DNA of 64,000 bases, taken from contig VZRS01000476.1 of the NCBI GenBank assembly GCA_013398055.1, positions 912,430 to 976,429 of the forward strand, in the 5' to 3' direction. The position numbers and the translations under genes are program-made. The notes under the pieces are model-generated. The model did no database searches and was not told the origin of the DNA. It worked only from the letters and a program-made list of their open reading frames with translations. This stretch comes from Ifrita kowaldi. Taxonomy: Eukaryota > Chordata > Aves > Passeriformes > Cinclosomatidae. Within the stretch, counting starts at the first letter, position 1. Each line of letters begins with the position of its first letter. Positions 39,701 to 51,298 of this stretch are shown in pieces.

Positions 39701-41527
39701 TTATTACATATCTGCCATCAGCTTAAATCTATACATAAATTAAACATTACTAATAATTATTTTTTAACCTTGTTGCTTGTTTAACGTGAAGGGTGACATT
39801 CATGCAAAAACGAATGCTCCAGTTTGACAATTAAAATACTGAAACATTTGGGATATTTGTTAATTAACTGTGCATGCTAATTTTGATGTTAGTAAAGAAG
39901 GGACAGCTTTGGTATTATGCATGCACTGCCACATGCATCTTTGGAATTCAGCTTAGAGTTTTTTAACAAGTCTAGCATGTACAGCTGTTAAATATTCAGG
40001 TGGTGTTTTTCTCAATTTTTTTTTTTTGCCTCTCTTGCTTTCTGCAAATTCTAGATGCCTTTTTTTATGGTGTCAGTTACCATCCACAGTCCTACATCTA
40101 GGATTTTTATAGATTTCCTTGTATCTCACCAATTTGGCAGATTGATTTCTGACCATCCTTGTGGGTTTGGAGAATATTGTTGGTTACACTCTCTAGCCAT
40201 CTTTCAAATGATGAAAAATGATGAAACACTTCTTTGAGGGAAGGACACTGTCAGTATATTTACTGAGAGGTTATCTTTCCTGCCTGAATTGTCTCTGTCA
40301 ACATCCTACCTATTCAGGGCAAAATTACAAATTTTGGTAAACGTGAAAGTCAGTCAGAAAGTTTGGACAAGTGGATATTTGACACAGAGGCCTAAAATGA
40401 TTGTGTGGATTTGGGGTTTTCTGTGTTCCAGTTTTCCTGCTGGTCTCTTTGCAGTGATTTTTTTTCAGTAAGAAATTAATATATTTCCTGAGGCTGAAAG
40501 TGATGGAATTAATTTCTTTATTTTTAGAAGAAGGCTATGTTCTGAATACCTGGAATATGGATTTACTTATAATGTTACCTTTGTGTCAGTAATTACTTTT
40601 CTTCAACTGGGAATAACTTCTGTATGAAATGCTGTTTGTACATTGCAGTTTGATTTAAAGACACATTAGAAATTACCTCACTGCATCTTTAGGCTGTTTG
40701 AGTACATGATCAGGGTATTTGGCTTTATAAATGTGACCCATTTCCCTTGAAATTTTGGTTTATTAGCTTGAGAACTGAAAAAAAAAAAACAACTCAATTT
40801 ACACCTTGTGTAAGTGATCCCACTTCTCAGATGCTACTAAGATAAAATACTGTCTGTAGGCTGGGTATACGTTCCTGTACTGCAAATGAGGATGGAGATA
40901 ATGTATCCCAGAAAAAAGTTGTATAATCTTTTATATGGCTGTCTCATAGGCAGGTTTTTTCCTACACATTCTGTAGTCTTAGCCAGAAAAGACCTTTTTA
41001 TTTCTTCTTCGTTAGCTTTTTAAAGAACCTATTTCATTGTCACATTAAAATAAGGCCAGACTGTTCCAGAAGAGCCTTTTTCTCTGCAATAGCAGATATT
41101 TAACAGGACAGTTAGCTAAGTGATAGCAACTGGGTGCAAAAACTGGGGAAAGTAAATGACCCGATACAAGAAATATTCCTGTTTTCAAGTGAGTCAAGCA
41201 TTTATTAGAGCATTTGGAATATCCTGTCAGTGTCTCAGGAAGATTTTAGGGATTAATAACTATAATTTTTTGCTCTGGCTTATGTCAGTAGTTACTAAAA
41301 AGCCCTAAAAATCATACGGTGGCTGTTGAATCAGTAAAATCGGGTAACATCAGCCCATTTTCTATTCAGCACAGATCTGTCTAGCTGAACTGCTGTAGCA
41401 GGTATCACTTTTCCTGGTAGACTAGCTAAAAGTTGAACATTTGCTAAGTGCAGCTGAAGTAGGTGCTGCTTAGCACAGGCTGTTTCCATGCTGTTACTGA
41501 GGTACTGATGGGTGAGTCCCCCGGATG

Positions 41528-41610
41528 GTCTGGTGGTGGGGGAGGTTGTTCGGTTGGTTTGGGAACTGTTTTTTGTTTTTTCTGTTTTGTTTGTTTTTAG
41601 TTTGTTTTTT
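41528..41610 (+). repeat. G/T-rich low-complexity tract
   Basis: GGTGGTGGGGGAGGTTG-type sequence passes into T runs broken by single G's. It resembles the tracts at 7281 and 11941. Confidence 0.6.
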
Positions 41611-44600
41611 AAATACAGATTTAGGCTTCAAAAAAATGCAGTGTAGGAAATCCTTGTATCCACAATGAGACTTTTATTTACATAACTTATTTGTGAAGCA
41701 TTCTGTATCGTAAAAAACACATAAAACAGTTTAAAAAGGGAGCAAATCTGGATGTCGGTCCCATGCCCCATTTCTTTAGAAATAATTTTGAGTTTGGGTA
41801 CCGAACACAAAGATAGAAATTGATTGCTCATACCAACTTTAAATGGGTTTGAATGATTTTTCCAGAATAGATGGTGCAATATATCAATTATTTCTAGTGT
41901 TCACCATTTTTCACCTGTGAAGACAGGGTTTGGAACTTGGACCATGCCTATTTATCTGTTTAGGTAGTCAAGATGACTGTTCTTAATTGATAGCTTTGAT
42001 TGCAGTTGCCTGTGACTATCACTTAAGGATTTTTAGCTTGTACAGTACAGGTCTGTAAATTGATCAGAAGATTAGAAATCAGAGGGGCTTTAGGGAGCAT
42101 GCAGGTTGGATGTCTTAGCTTTAGTTGTTACTTTAGACTAATATAATGGGAAACTATTGCTTTGAGATTTATTTTTAATTGGAAATAATATTATTTGCAA
42201 ACATTAATGCTACTTAGCAGTTTTACATAATTCTGTTACTGCATGTTAAGCTGCCAGTGATTCATGTAGTTTTTTATTATGTTAGCTGATTTTTCATGGA
42301 TGCTTTCATTACTCAGAAAGAAGGGTTAAATACAATATTAAAAACAAGGTATGCATTTTACAATGCACTTAAGCATCTGTTGTATGTCCTTGCAATTGCA
42401 TAGAACAGGAAATAATGCTTTGCAATACTTTGTTCAGAAGCCCTGCACGAAAAATTCCTGAGGGAAATGATGCTTGAATCATTTTTAGTAGCCTGGGATT
42501 CTTCAGTCCTTGAACTCGATTGTATGCATTCTGACTTCGATTTTGAGGACTGACTCTATAGACAAATAAACATAAAGACCTTCAGTAAGGAATATGGCAC
42601 AATAACCTTTGGTTTGTTAGAGCTTATGTGAAAATGAAGCATTCATTTTTTATCTCTTGTTATGCAAATGACTCTACCCAAAATACAGATTCCCTTATGG
42701 ATAGGAGATACGTGTTTGTAACTTGATATTTGATTTGCAAGGAAAACTGTGTAGGGACTTTGCCTTCAGTAGTGTGTACTTGCCTGTGCTAGATGTCATC
42801 TGTTTCTTGCTTGCTGTCTTGCATCCTTGTTTTGTTTATGTTTTTGAGAACTTTTCTTGTTCCTTTTTTAAGCTTTTTCTGGCAAGGGATATTCTGGTGT
42901 GTGTGCTGTGGTTGGAAGTGTCACAGGGTTACTAAACAGATGTTGACTCTCTTTATAAATCAGATTCTTGCTTGTTGGTAGTGGTGGCTGAAAGTTGCTG
43001 TTACTGAACATGTCTCACATTTATTACTGATACTGGCTTTTTCTGTTACCCTGTTGTCAGACCTTGCAGGGGGTCCAAGGTCGGCGTGAAGTTCACCTTT
43101 CCCTTTTGGCGTGCTCTTTCAAGAAATCATTATTTGACTGTGGGTTTATGAATAACTTTTAGTTCAGTAACTTCTGTAAATGCTAAAAGTTTACATTAAA
43201 TTACAAGGAAATGAGAGATTCTCTTGCTACACTGAAATGCTGCAACTCCTGTTCGTAAAAGCTAGTGAAGTTCTCTGTGTGGCTCTATTTTGAACTGAGG
43301 TTACAGTATTTCTGTATGTAACTTACAGTGATCAGTTGTTACACATACTAAAATTACCTTTTGGCTAATTAAGGAGGTTTTTCTTAGAAAAAAGATGGAA
43401 ATATATTGAAGACTTGGATTTTTCAGTGCTACATTTAAGCTTGCTGTTTACCTATTTCTAACTATGGGTATTTGCTTATGGACATTTTTCGATATCTGTG
43501 GTTGTTGGATCATTTGAAACTTTGCATCATGCATTACCTATTCTCTTGAGAGGAGAAACAAAAGATTGCAAGGGAATATTAAATAGATGGGTTGCTGTGA
43601 GTCACTTGATGGAGGAAATCACTGTCATTTTTTAGAGGCCAGTGATATTTTTTTTACTAGGAGCTATTTCTTTTGCCAGTTTACTAGGATCAAAATGTTC
43701 TTGCTGGCTTCAGTTTCTGCTTGTGTCCTGAGACTAAAAGCCTGAAAAGCGACACGTATTTGTGCAGAACTGATAAAATGCTGTTGTGTTCAGAAGCTGA
43801 ACAGAGTGGTTGGGAACACCTCAATAACAAACTCCATCCTTAGGCTAAAGGATTATGTAAATTTTACCCTAATCTTTTCATTGTTTGAACTGCACTCAAG
43901 CCACTCATCTTGGCAGTTCCGCAGTGCTCACTAATTTTTCGTTCATTAGTCATCTAATTGCACAGTCTTCTCGGTTTCACACTAACACTTTAAAACGTGA
44001 ATGAAGATGATAGATGAGGACAGACTAGGCTGAGACTGAGTCCTTGATACTTATAACTGTTCTTTCCAAAATCTGCTGTTAATTCTTCCAGGGCTGTTTG
44101 GAAGAGCAGGATCCTGTCAGGCTGCTCTGGATTCTCCATATTTTCTTGTTTCGGAAGCAGCTTCATTTCTTAGCTTGGCTGTAGTGTTAAGACCCTTCTC
44201 AATTTGTATGTTTTTTTCTTGCTGAAAACGGGGTTTTTGGAGGTAGGGAGGCTGATCTTTGGAGCACTGGCTAGTATTTGCTGGTTCTCCCTGTTGGACA
44301 TAGCAAGATGGGGGTTTCTGAGGGCAAACTGTAGCATCTGTGGACAAATGCATTGTGTTTTACATACCTGAATGCAAACTGTTGTTCTGGTGTATTAGCT
44401 CTCACCAAGGAGCTGCAGCATTTTTCTTGTGGTAATATGTGTTGCTCTCATTGTGGTTAGAGCGGCCATGCTCTGTCTTCTCTGAAGATTTTGGTTGGAG
44501 TTGTTTGAACCCACCTTGCCAGCAAGCAGTTCGAGATTCCAGCTCTAAGACTGAAGCAAAAGAGATTATTTTGGAGTAGGACAGGGAGAAAACCAAGCAG

Positions 44601-45596
44601 TAAATTCTGACACGCATCGGCCAGTTGCTGAGCCACAGCAGCAGAGCTACTGGAGGACAAGAAGACTATTATTTCTGTTTGAATACCCTTTGAATAGGCT
44701 ATAGGCTCTGGTATCTAAATTTGTTTCACGCATCGTTGAACTAGAATCTTTAGAGGAGGGTCATAGGATTTTGCATGCTTTCTCTGTGTCTCCTGCCTTT
44801 GAGTGCTGGTGTGGCACTCACTTTGAAAGTTCAAATGGAAGATTTTATATAAGGCTGAGAAGGGAAATATTTTAATAAGTTTCTTGAGTCATAGGTATAT
44901 AAAATTAGCCATAAGAAAAAAACCCACCCAAGATTGCTTGTTTCTGCCTGAGAGGAAGGATTGCAGTAGGACTGTAAAAGGAAAGACTTCTTTACTTTTG
45001 TGTTTAGAATTTGCATAGTGAAATGTTCAGAGAAAATAGCTAAGGGTGGAAAAAGCAAATGTGAAGTCATAGATATGACTAGAAGAAAATGTCTTGCTGA
45101 AGAAGCCTAACCAATTGCATGTTCTGTTTTACATATATTAAGTGAGGAGATACTAGTCAAGAAAATCATGCCTGAATTGTGAGGGAAGGAGAAGTTTGTT
45201 TTGTACCTGTGTGTGTGAGATAAGTACAGCCAGAAATGGGGTCCCAGAAGTCACGTCTCTAATAGTCTCTAAATAGAAGGCAAGTGAAACATGCAAGCTG
45301 TGCGTATTTCTTGTGGTTCATTCGAGTCTTTCATTGTTGAATGTTGACTTCTAAAATATCTAACCTCATTTAAAATTTAAGTGTTATTCTGTGTGCAATA
45401 TGACCAGAGATGCAATGGTGTAAGGGGTACTGCTTTAGAGTACACATTTGAAAATGCTAGTGACCATCAAGTTATTTTGGTTATGAAGGGAGAAGTTCTA
45501 TTTTCAAGTGTACAGGAATGTTTAGGAACTCTTGTTTTCTTTTTATTTTTCAATGATCCAAATGAAAACTTATGTGCATATCTTTTTCTATTTTAG

Positions 45597-45779
45597 ACAT
45601 CAAAAAATAAAGATGGAAAAGAGCAGAGTGAAGCTATATCACCATCGGAGGAGGAAGAAACTTTCTCTTGGCCTGGTCCTAAAACTGTCGTGCTAAGGAG
45701 GACATCTCAGGGTTTTGGCTTCACCTTAAGACATTTCATCGTTTACCCTCCGGAATCTGCGGTTCAGTTTTCTTTTAAA
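45597..45779 (+). CDS. ARHGAP21: ARHGAP21 coding exon: acidic leader and first strands of the PDZ domain
   Basis: This 183-nt exon encodes 61 residues of Rho GTPase-activating protein 21, a Golgi- and junction-associated RhoGAP acting on Cdc42/RhoA-type GTPases. It is phase 0 at both ends, with acceptor TTTTAG before it and donor GTAAGT after it. Residues 1-28 form a polar, acidic leader (SKNKDGKEQSE, then SEEEETFSWPGPK). Residues 29-61 start the PDZ domain: KTVVLRRTSQGFGFTLRH contains the carboxylate-binding GFGF loop, followed by HFIVYPPESAVQFSFK. I recognise this stretch as nearly identical to mammalian ARHGAP21; the paralogue ARHGAP23 is similar, but the leader wording fits ARHGAP21. There is no in-frame ATG in the exon and the frame is closed just upstream (TAG 45594-45596), so it must be spliced to an earlier coding exon. 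The preceding donor was not located. Confidence 0.95.
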
Positions 45780-48700
45780 GTAAGTGGAATTAATAATAAA
45801 GCACTTCATATAAAGCCTTGTACCTTTTAGGGTCAAAAATCCAGCTTACTTGAAAAATCCCTTGTAAGGTGGGTGGGCTCATGCCATTGTTTAATAGCTG
45901 TTTGCTGATCTGTTCCAATAAAATGGAATTGACTGAGGATGTCAGTCAGTTAAAAATAGTTGTATCACAGGTAAGACCAGTGGTCATTGCAGAACAGGAA
46001 AGTATTTCTCTGTACAGATTCTTCTTTTACCCAAAGCCAGTATCATTAATTAGTCTGTACCTCTTCTAAAGTGTAGATTTAATTTTCAAGGGTATGATGT
46101 TTGGGTTTCTTCGTTGTTGTTGTTCCCCTCTCCCCCCAAACTGAAGTTTGTCACACCATCACACTAAGAGATGAAGAAGAATTAGTTTGCCTTAGTTTCT
46201 TACTGAGTATCTTAAAATCAATGTGGTATTCGTGAGCCATGCTACCCCTCAGTTTTGCTTTTGCTTTTCCAGTTAGACAGAAGAACAAATTCTTACCAAG
46301 CTGGGGAATGGGTATTGAAGCTTTTGGAAAGGAGCATGAAGTTAATTGACTCATGGATCTCTGCAGGTGTCTTTCAATAAAGTTGTTTGTCTTTGCCTCT
46401 CCTTGGTGTAAGATTTCTTTTGAAGTAGAAAAAGCTTTGCAGAAGAAAGTTGGCACAATTTTCCAGTTAACTTCAGTTGTTCAGCCTCCACTTGAGTGCC
46501 CAAATTTTTTCCTTCACAAGGAGTGACTGAAGTTACATGGAAGTGAAGCTATTAGCGGTATCAGGTGATCCCAGCATTTCTGTTCTTGAGCACAGGTAAT
46601 AGCAGTCTCTGGTTGAATTCAGTGTGAAGCAGAGGAAGGAGGGTGGGGAATCCTTAGCCTTGAGCAGAACAAATTATATGCACTTGTTAGCATCTCTCAA
46701 CAAGAGCCCCTCTTCGTGCTGAGGATGAAAATAAACAGCATGAGCAGGATTAACCTCCTTAACTAAGAAGTGACTGGATATGTTCTGGAAAAAAGCCATC
46801 ACTAGGATGTCTCTGAGGGAGTCAGTATGTTTCTCACATGCAAAGAGAGACAGGCACAAGGGAAGGGCATTATAAAAAAGAAATGTCAGTCCTTCCTCTC
46901 TCATTCATATCTGATGGTTTCTGAGAGACCCAGGCAGTTCATAGTGAGCCTAATACCTGTGAATCTCAAGACTTTTCTTGAAGCTCTAACTCCCTCTTTT
47001 TCTGCAAGAGAAATGCCTTCTTCATGCCTTCTTAATTTTTTTCTCTGTTTCTTCTTGGACATGTTAGAATCTGGTTAATTCATTCCTATTTCTGTCTGAT
47101 TTTGAAAAGGAAATGATGAGATGATTGGATACTGTAACACCTTTATTCATGGATTCAGTTACATGTAAAGATGGTAAGGTTCATTTGGACAGAGCCCCGG
47201 TCTGTACTTCTCTAAAGTAAACTGAATGGTTATATTCTCTTTTCTTCTTTTAAATGTCCATGAGGTAAAGCAAAAAAAAGAACAGATCTTCCAAATTACT
47301 ACTTACAAGTCTTCATGAGGTGGTGTTTGTGGAAATCTATGTACCTAAGTTATGATCCGAAAGAATGAAATTCACCTATTGTCAGCCTGATCCTAATATG
47401 AGGAAATCTGATTTTGCAGCTGTTCAATAGGATCTTTGATCAGATAAGGTTACCAGCTAATTACAGTCTGTGTCATCGATTGTAAGCTCAAGTATCATTC
47501 CTCTCTCTTTCCTCATTGATCAAAACTGTAAGTGCCTCAGAAGTCACAGATGTTTTGTTTTGCACCCCTCAGAGGCAGTATAACAATGATGAATATGATT
47601 CAGTTTTCTGACTGGTTTGAATCTTGTAGTAGCATTATCCCTCCTTCACACTTGAGAATGCAGCCACTGCTGATGCAAGACACAGATTACAGCTGGATGT
47701 TGAAGATGCCCTTGACATTACAGCTGGAGTCACTCAATCCTTGACCTGTTTCTCAGAGCCACAGCCCTTTTGTTATCACAAGTGTCAATGTGATGCTGGT
47801 GTTGTCCCTCTAGATCAATGCAGAAGTCTCTACTGTTTACCCCAGGGTGTAAAGCATGTCTAGCTCCTTTAATTTTATTGGATTTAATTGCTCCCCTCCC
47901 CCAAGGTAAGCTTGCCCTATGATCTCTTAAATTTTACAAATCAACATAAACTAGTAGAGGTAGTGAAGAGAAAGAAAAGTATCTAAAAGTACTTTCCTTT
48001 GAACAATCTTTCCACATTCTTTGTGGATATATGTTTTTGACTTTTTAAATATCTACTGTAGGTTCCAGTTGAGAAATACCAGTGAAAATGTTTCCATTCA
48101 AAGTTCTGTTCCTGTTGCTTGTGGTTTCTGTGTTTGAAAAAGCTGTTAATGGGTCAGGTGGAATCCTCTGTGAAGAGGAGGACAAGACTCTTCATAAGGG
48201 GGGAGCAGTGACATCTCTAGGACATAGAGCATGATATTCTTAGCCTGCAGAGTGTGGTGAAGATCACACCACAGCTGCATATTCCATGGGTATTGAAAGA
48301 TAAGCTTTTTACATGCTGGAGGATGCTGCTGCTTGGAAAGCCACAGAGGTGAATTTTCTTGGAAGCAAAGAACTGCACACTAGAGGATGTATTGAGTGGA
48401 GAAGAGTGGGCATTACTTTATAAAATGTGTAATAACCTGGTTTCTGCCTAGGTGTGTTTGAGGTGTTGAGCTGTTAGATTTTGAGAAGTTCAGTGTTCTG
48501 GTTGTTAGTCTAATAAAATCTCTGTTCAGTTGGAAAGCCTTTTTATTTATGGTCCCGAAGAGCTCACTGCAAGGAAGGAGATCTAGGCAGATCTGCCTCC
48601 ACGACCTGGATGACTGCTCTGAGTCCCACAACACACTTACCTTGATACATGAACACCTAATAGTACTTCAGGTGGTGTTTTTTTTTTTTGTGACACCCTT

Positions 48701-51273
48701 TCCCCGTGTGAAAATGATTGGTTAGGATCAATTCAGGGAAGTGGCTCTCCATATTTTAAAATGGAGTGCTAGTATGTTGTATTTAAATTATTTCTATTTT
48801 TATTATATATATAAAAAATAAAAATATATCTAATTCTTTTAGCATTCCTTATGTATGTAGTGCTTCAGTCTAGGTCAAATTCAGGATATTTTGCTAAATT
48901 CTACTATCTTTTCACAGTTCCTGCATAAAACAGCTGTTTAAGTACAAATCAAGGGTCTCTATCTCATTGTAATTGGCCTTAATTAACTAACTTATAAACA
49001 CTGTGATAGGTTATGGAAAAAACTGTTGTCTGGTAGGTCTCTTGGAAGGGACAGCCCTTTGTGAAGGACAGTGTGAAAGATGACCTTGGAAATGGAGGCT
49101 GTGGTTTAACACATTTTGTTTTGGCAAAAGTACTTGACTGTGCTTCTGTGGGGACACACCAAACTGGGAATAGCTGCACATTCAGGAATAACCCATTTAT
49201 ATATCATCCTTGCTTCCCATGCCTCCTTTCCCATAAGAAGGTGAATTTGGAGTGTATGGAAGATTTCTTCAGCTAGCATTGCAAAAAGCAAGTGTTACAT
49301 AGTGCCTTTAACATCAGGTGTTTATTGGAATTTGCTAGAAATGCTATTTTTGCATGTGAAGTTTGTTCTCCCAAGTTCATTTGTCTGAGAAGGAAGTAAG
49401 TGGTAAAAGAAAACAATTTCTTCGGGTATGGATGCAGCATGTACTGACATCTTGCCATGTGTAAAGGGTGAATGTAGGAGGGAAAGCTGGTTTCGAAACA
49501 TTTGTGTTATAAAGCATTCATTCCATTTCTCAAGGCCTGATCTCGTTGGCTTGATACCATGAAAAACTAATGTTTTGCAGCTGTCTTTGATAACAGAACT
49601 TTGCATGGCCAGTGACAAACTGACAAACCCACTGCAGTGTTTCATAAATTATGGCATTTCTACATTGGCTAAATTTTCTCTTCAAAAATGTTTGTTATCT
49701 AGCATCAAACCAAGTAGCCTCCCATACATGTAACCCAGATTTTTCAGTCTATGAGTTCTAATACTTCAAGTCCTAAAGATGTTTTTTCACTTGACAGATT
49801 GGGCCACAACTCAAAACATGCAGAAGTTACCTGTGTCTAGTTCTTGGCTGCTGATTGTAGTTCAGAACCAACTGACTGTTACAGGGCTTCAAGAGTAAGC
49901 AGCCAATGGTACTTGCCTTCTAGTGTGCCATTTTTACCAAAGTATAGAGCAGGACTGTCCAACTTGGATACACTGTTTGGGTGGGAATGATATATCATGG
50001 CTTTTTAAAAGTAGAATATGTGCTAGATTTGTATAACTTAGTGTTTCAGGTTTGGGGGAGTCCTTTTATTCTTTATTTCTTTGTTCCTTCAAGTTACCTT
50101 TCTGTAATATCTTACAAAGCTCCAGCAGACCTTTTGTACGTCTTATAAGAAATTTATTGCACCTTGGACAGACTTGCCTCTTCCTCATCATTATATAGTG
50201 ATCATACCTGAGTCTTACTCTCTTTCTTCAAGTCTGTCTCTCTTGAATGGATTGCTCAGGGCAGTGTGTAGTTGCTTTGAGCTTATTTAATTTGAAAAAC
50301 ATAGTGATTTTTCTTTAAATGCAAAATACCTAGAAATTTGGAATTAGTCCATCTAAAAGTAGGAGGAAATATCCAGGTGACAATTATTTCTGTGGTCATT
50401 TCCTTGCTCCTCCTTTCCTTCAGGACAAAGCTGGTCTAATTAGCTGAGGTAAATAGTTAGAAATATTTTTCAATTACTACTTATTAGCCTCAGAAATTGT
50501 ATTTGATTGAGTGTTTATTACTCTATGAAGGCTACAGTTTAGAAAGCAAGTAGGTGTTTTCCTATTTAGATAGTTTTGCTTCTTAAATGGTAGAACTTTG
50601 TAGAGAAGGTTAACCATGATCTTCATACTGAAATACTGACAAGAAAGTAACTTAGGTAATATCTTTTTTAGTTTAAGCATGCCATTTTCCCCCAGTACTT
50701 TCCAGTTGTGTGATTTTTGGGATCAGTGAGCAGAAGCAGGCTCTTCAAGGTTGTTACTAAATAGCGTTTGGGGTACATCTTTTTCCTTAGGAGTACTGAA
50801 GGCAAAACAAACTTGGTATTTTGAATTTCAGGAAGCATATTCAGACATTGCTTACAAAATATTTTGTATCTCTTGCATATGTAGCTTTGAATCCTGAGAT
50901 GACTTAAGTGTAACCTTTCCTGCCTGGCTTTCAGGGTGAAACATGCTTGCAACAACCCGCAGTGTAGTATGAGGCTTCATGGCAGTATTTCATGGGGTTT
51001 GGTACATTTGTTTTCACATAATGATGTTCATGTTGTTTCTGTGGGGATGTTTCATAGGATTGTGCTTAATTGTTGTATTTAAAAGAGCTATTACTCTACA
51101 TTCTCAGAACAAAAGCTTGAATTCTTTAAGTTGAATAGTTGTAGAGAAAGTAGGAGGTACCAAAATACAAACTTAACCTTACCAGTCCACTTCAAGTCTT
51201 TGTATCTTAGAGATGCCTGTGCATTTTTTTCCATTTATTGAATTTTTAATATGCACTCTTTCTTCCTCTTTAG
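45780..51273 (+). other. ARHGAP21: ARHGAP21 intron of 5.5 kb
   Basis: It begins GTAAGT and ends in TTCCTCTTTAG. The contents are AT-rich, with an AT-only stretch at 48781-48829 and a T run near 48678. No mobile element or RNA gene was recognised. Short open frames on both strands carry no family resemblance. Confidence 0.85.
48781..48829 (+). repeat. AT-rich low-complexity tract
   Basis: Nearly pure A and T, with a TATATATA core followed by AAAAATAAAAATATAT. It is a simple AT-rich repeat within the intron. Confidence 0.6.
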
Positions 51274-51298
51274 GATGAAGAGAATGGGAATAGACAAG
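51274..51298 (+). CDS. ARHGAP21: ARHGAP21 25-nt coding microexon inside the PDZ domain
   Basis: This very short exon supplies DEENGNRQ and the first base of the next glycine codon. It enters in phase 0 and leaves in phase 1. It is bounded by acceptor TTCCTCTTTAG and donor GTATGT. The peptide falls in the loop between the early strands of the PDZ domain, and I recall the mammalian protein having DEENGNRGG at the same point, which supports both identity and frame. Because 25 is not a multiple of three, skipping it would shift the frame of the rest of the protein. Only the fit to its neighbours and the family makes the exon visible; no open-frame search would reveal it. Confidence 0.93.

Larger units (their letters stand above)
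17801..45596 (+). other. ARHGAP21: remainder of the long ARHGAP21 intron
   Basis: About 27.8 kb of AT-rich intron with no exon I can support up to the splice acceptor TTTTCTATTTTAG ending at 45596. Landmarks: a 41-bp tandem duplication at 20003-20083, a GC-richer block at 27905-28140, a 17-bp palindrome at 29392-29408, an A/C-rich tract at 31201-31350, a CpG cluster with a 16-bp palindrome at 33600-33740, and a G/T-rich tract at 41528-41610. Open frames of up to 131 residues occur (such as 37459-37854) but show no recognisable domain. Confidence 0.6.
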
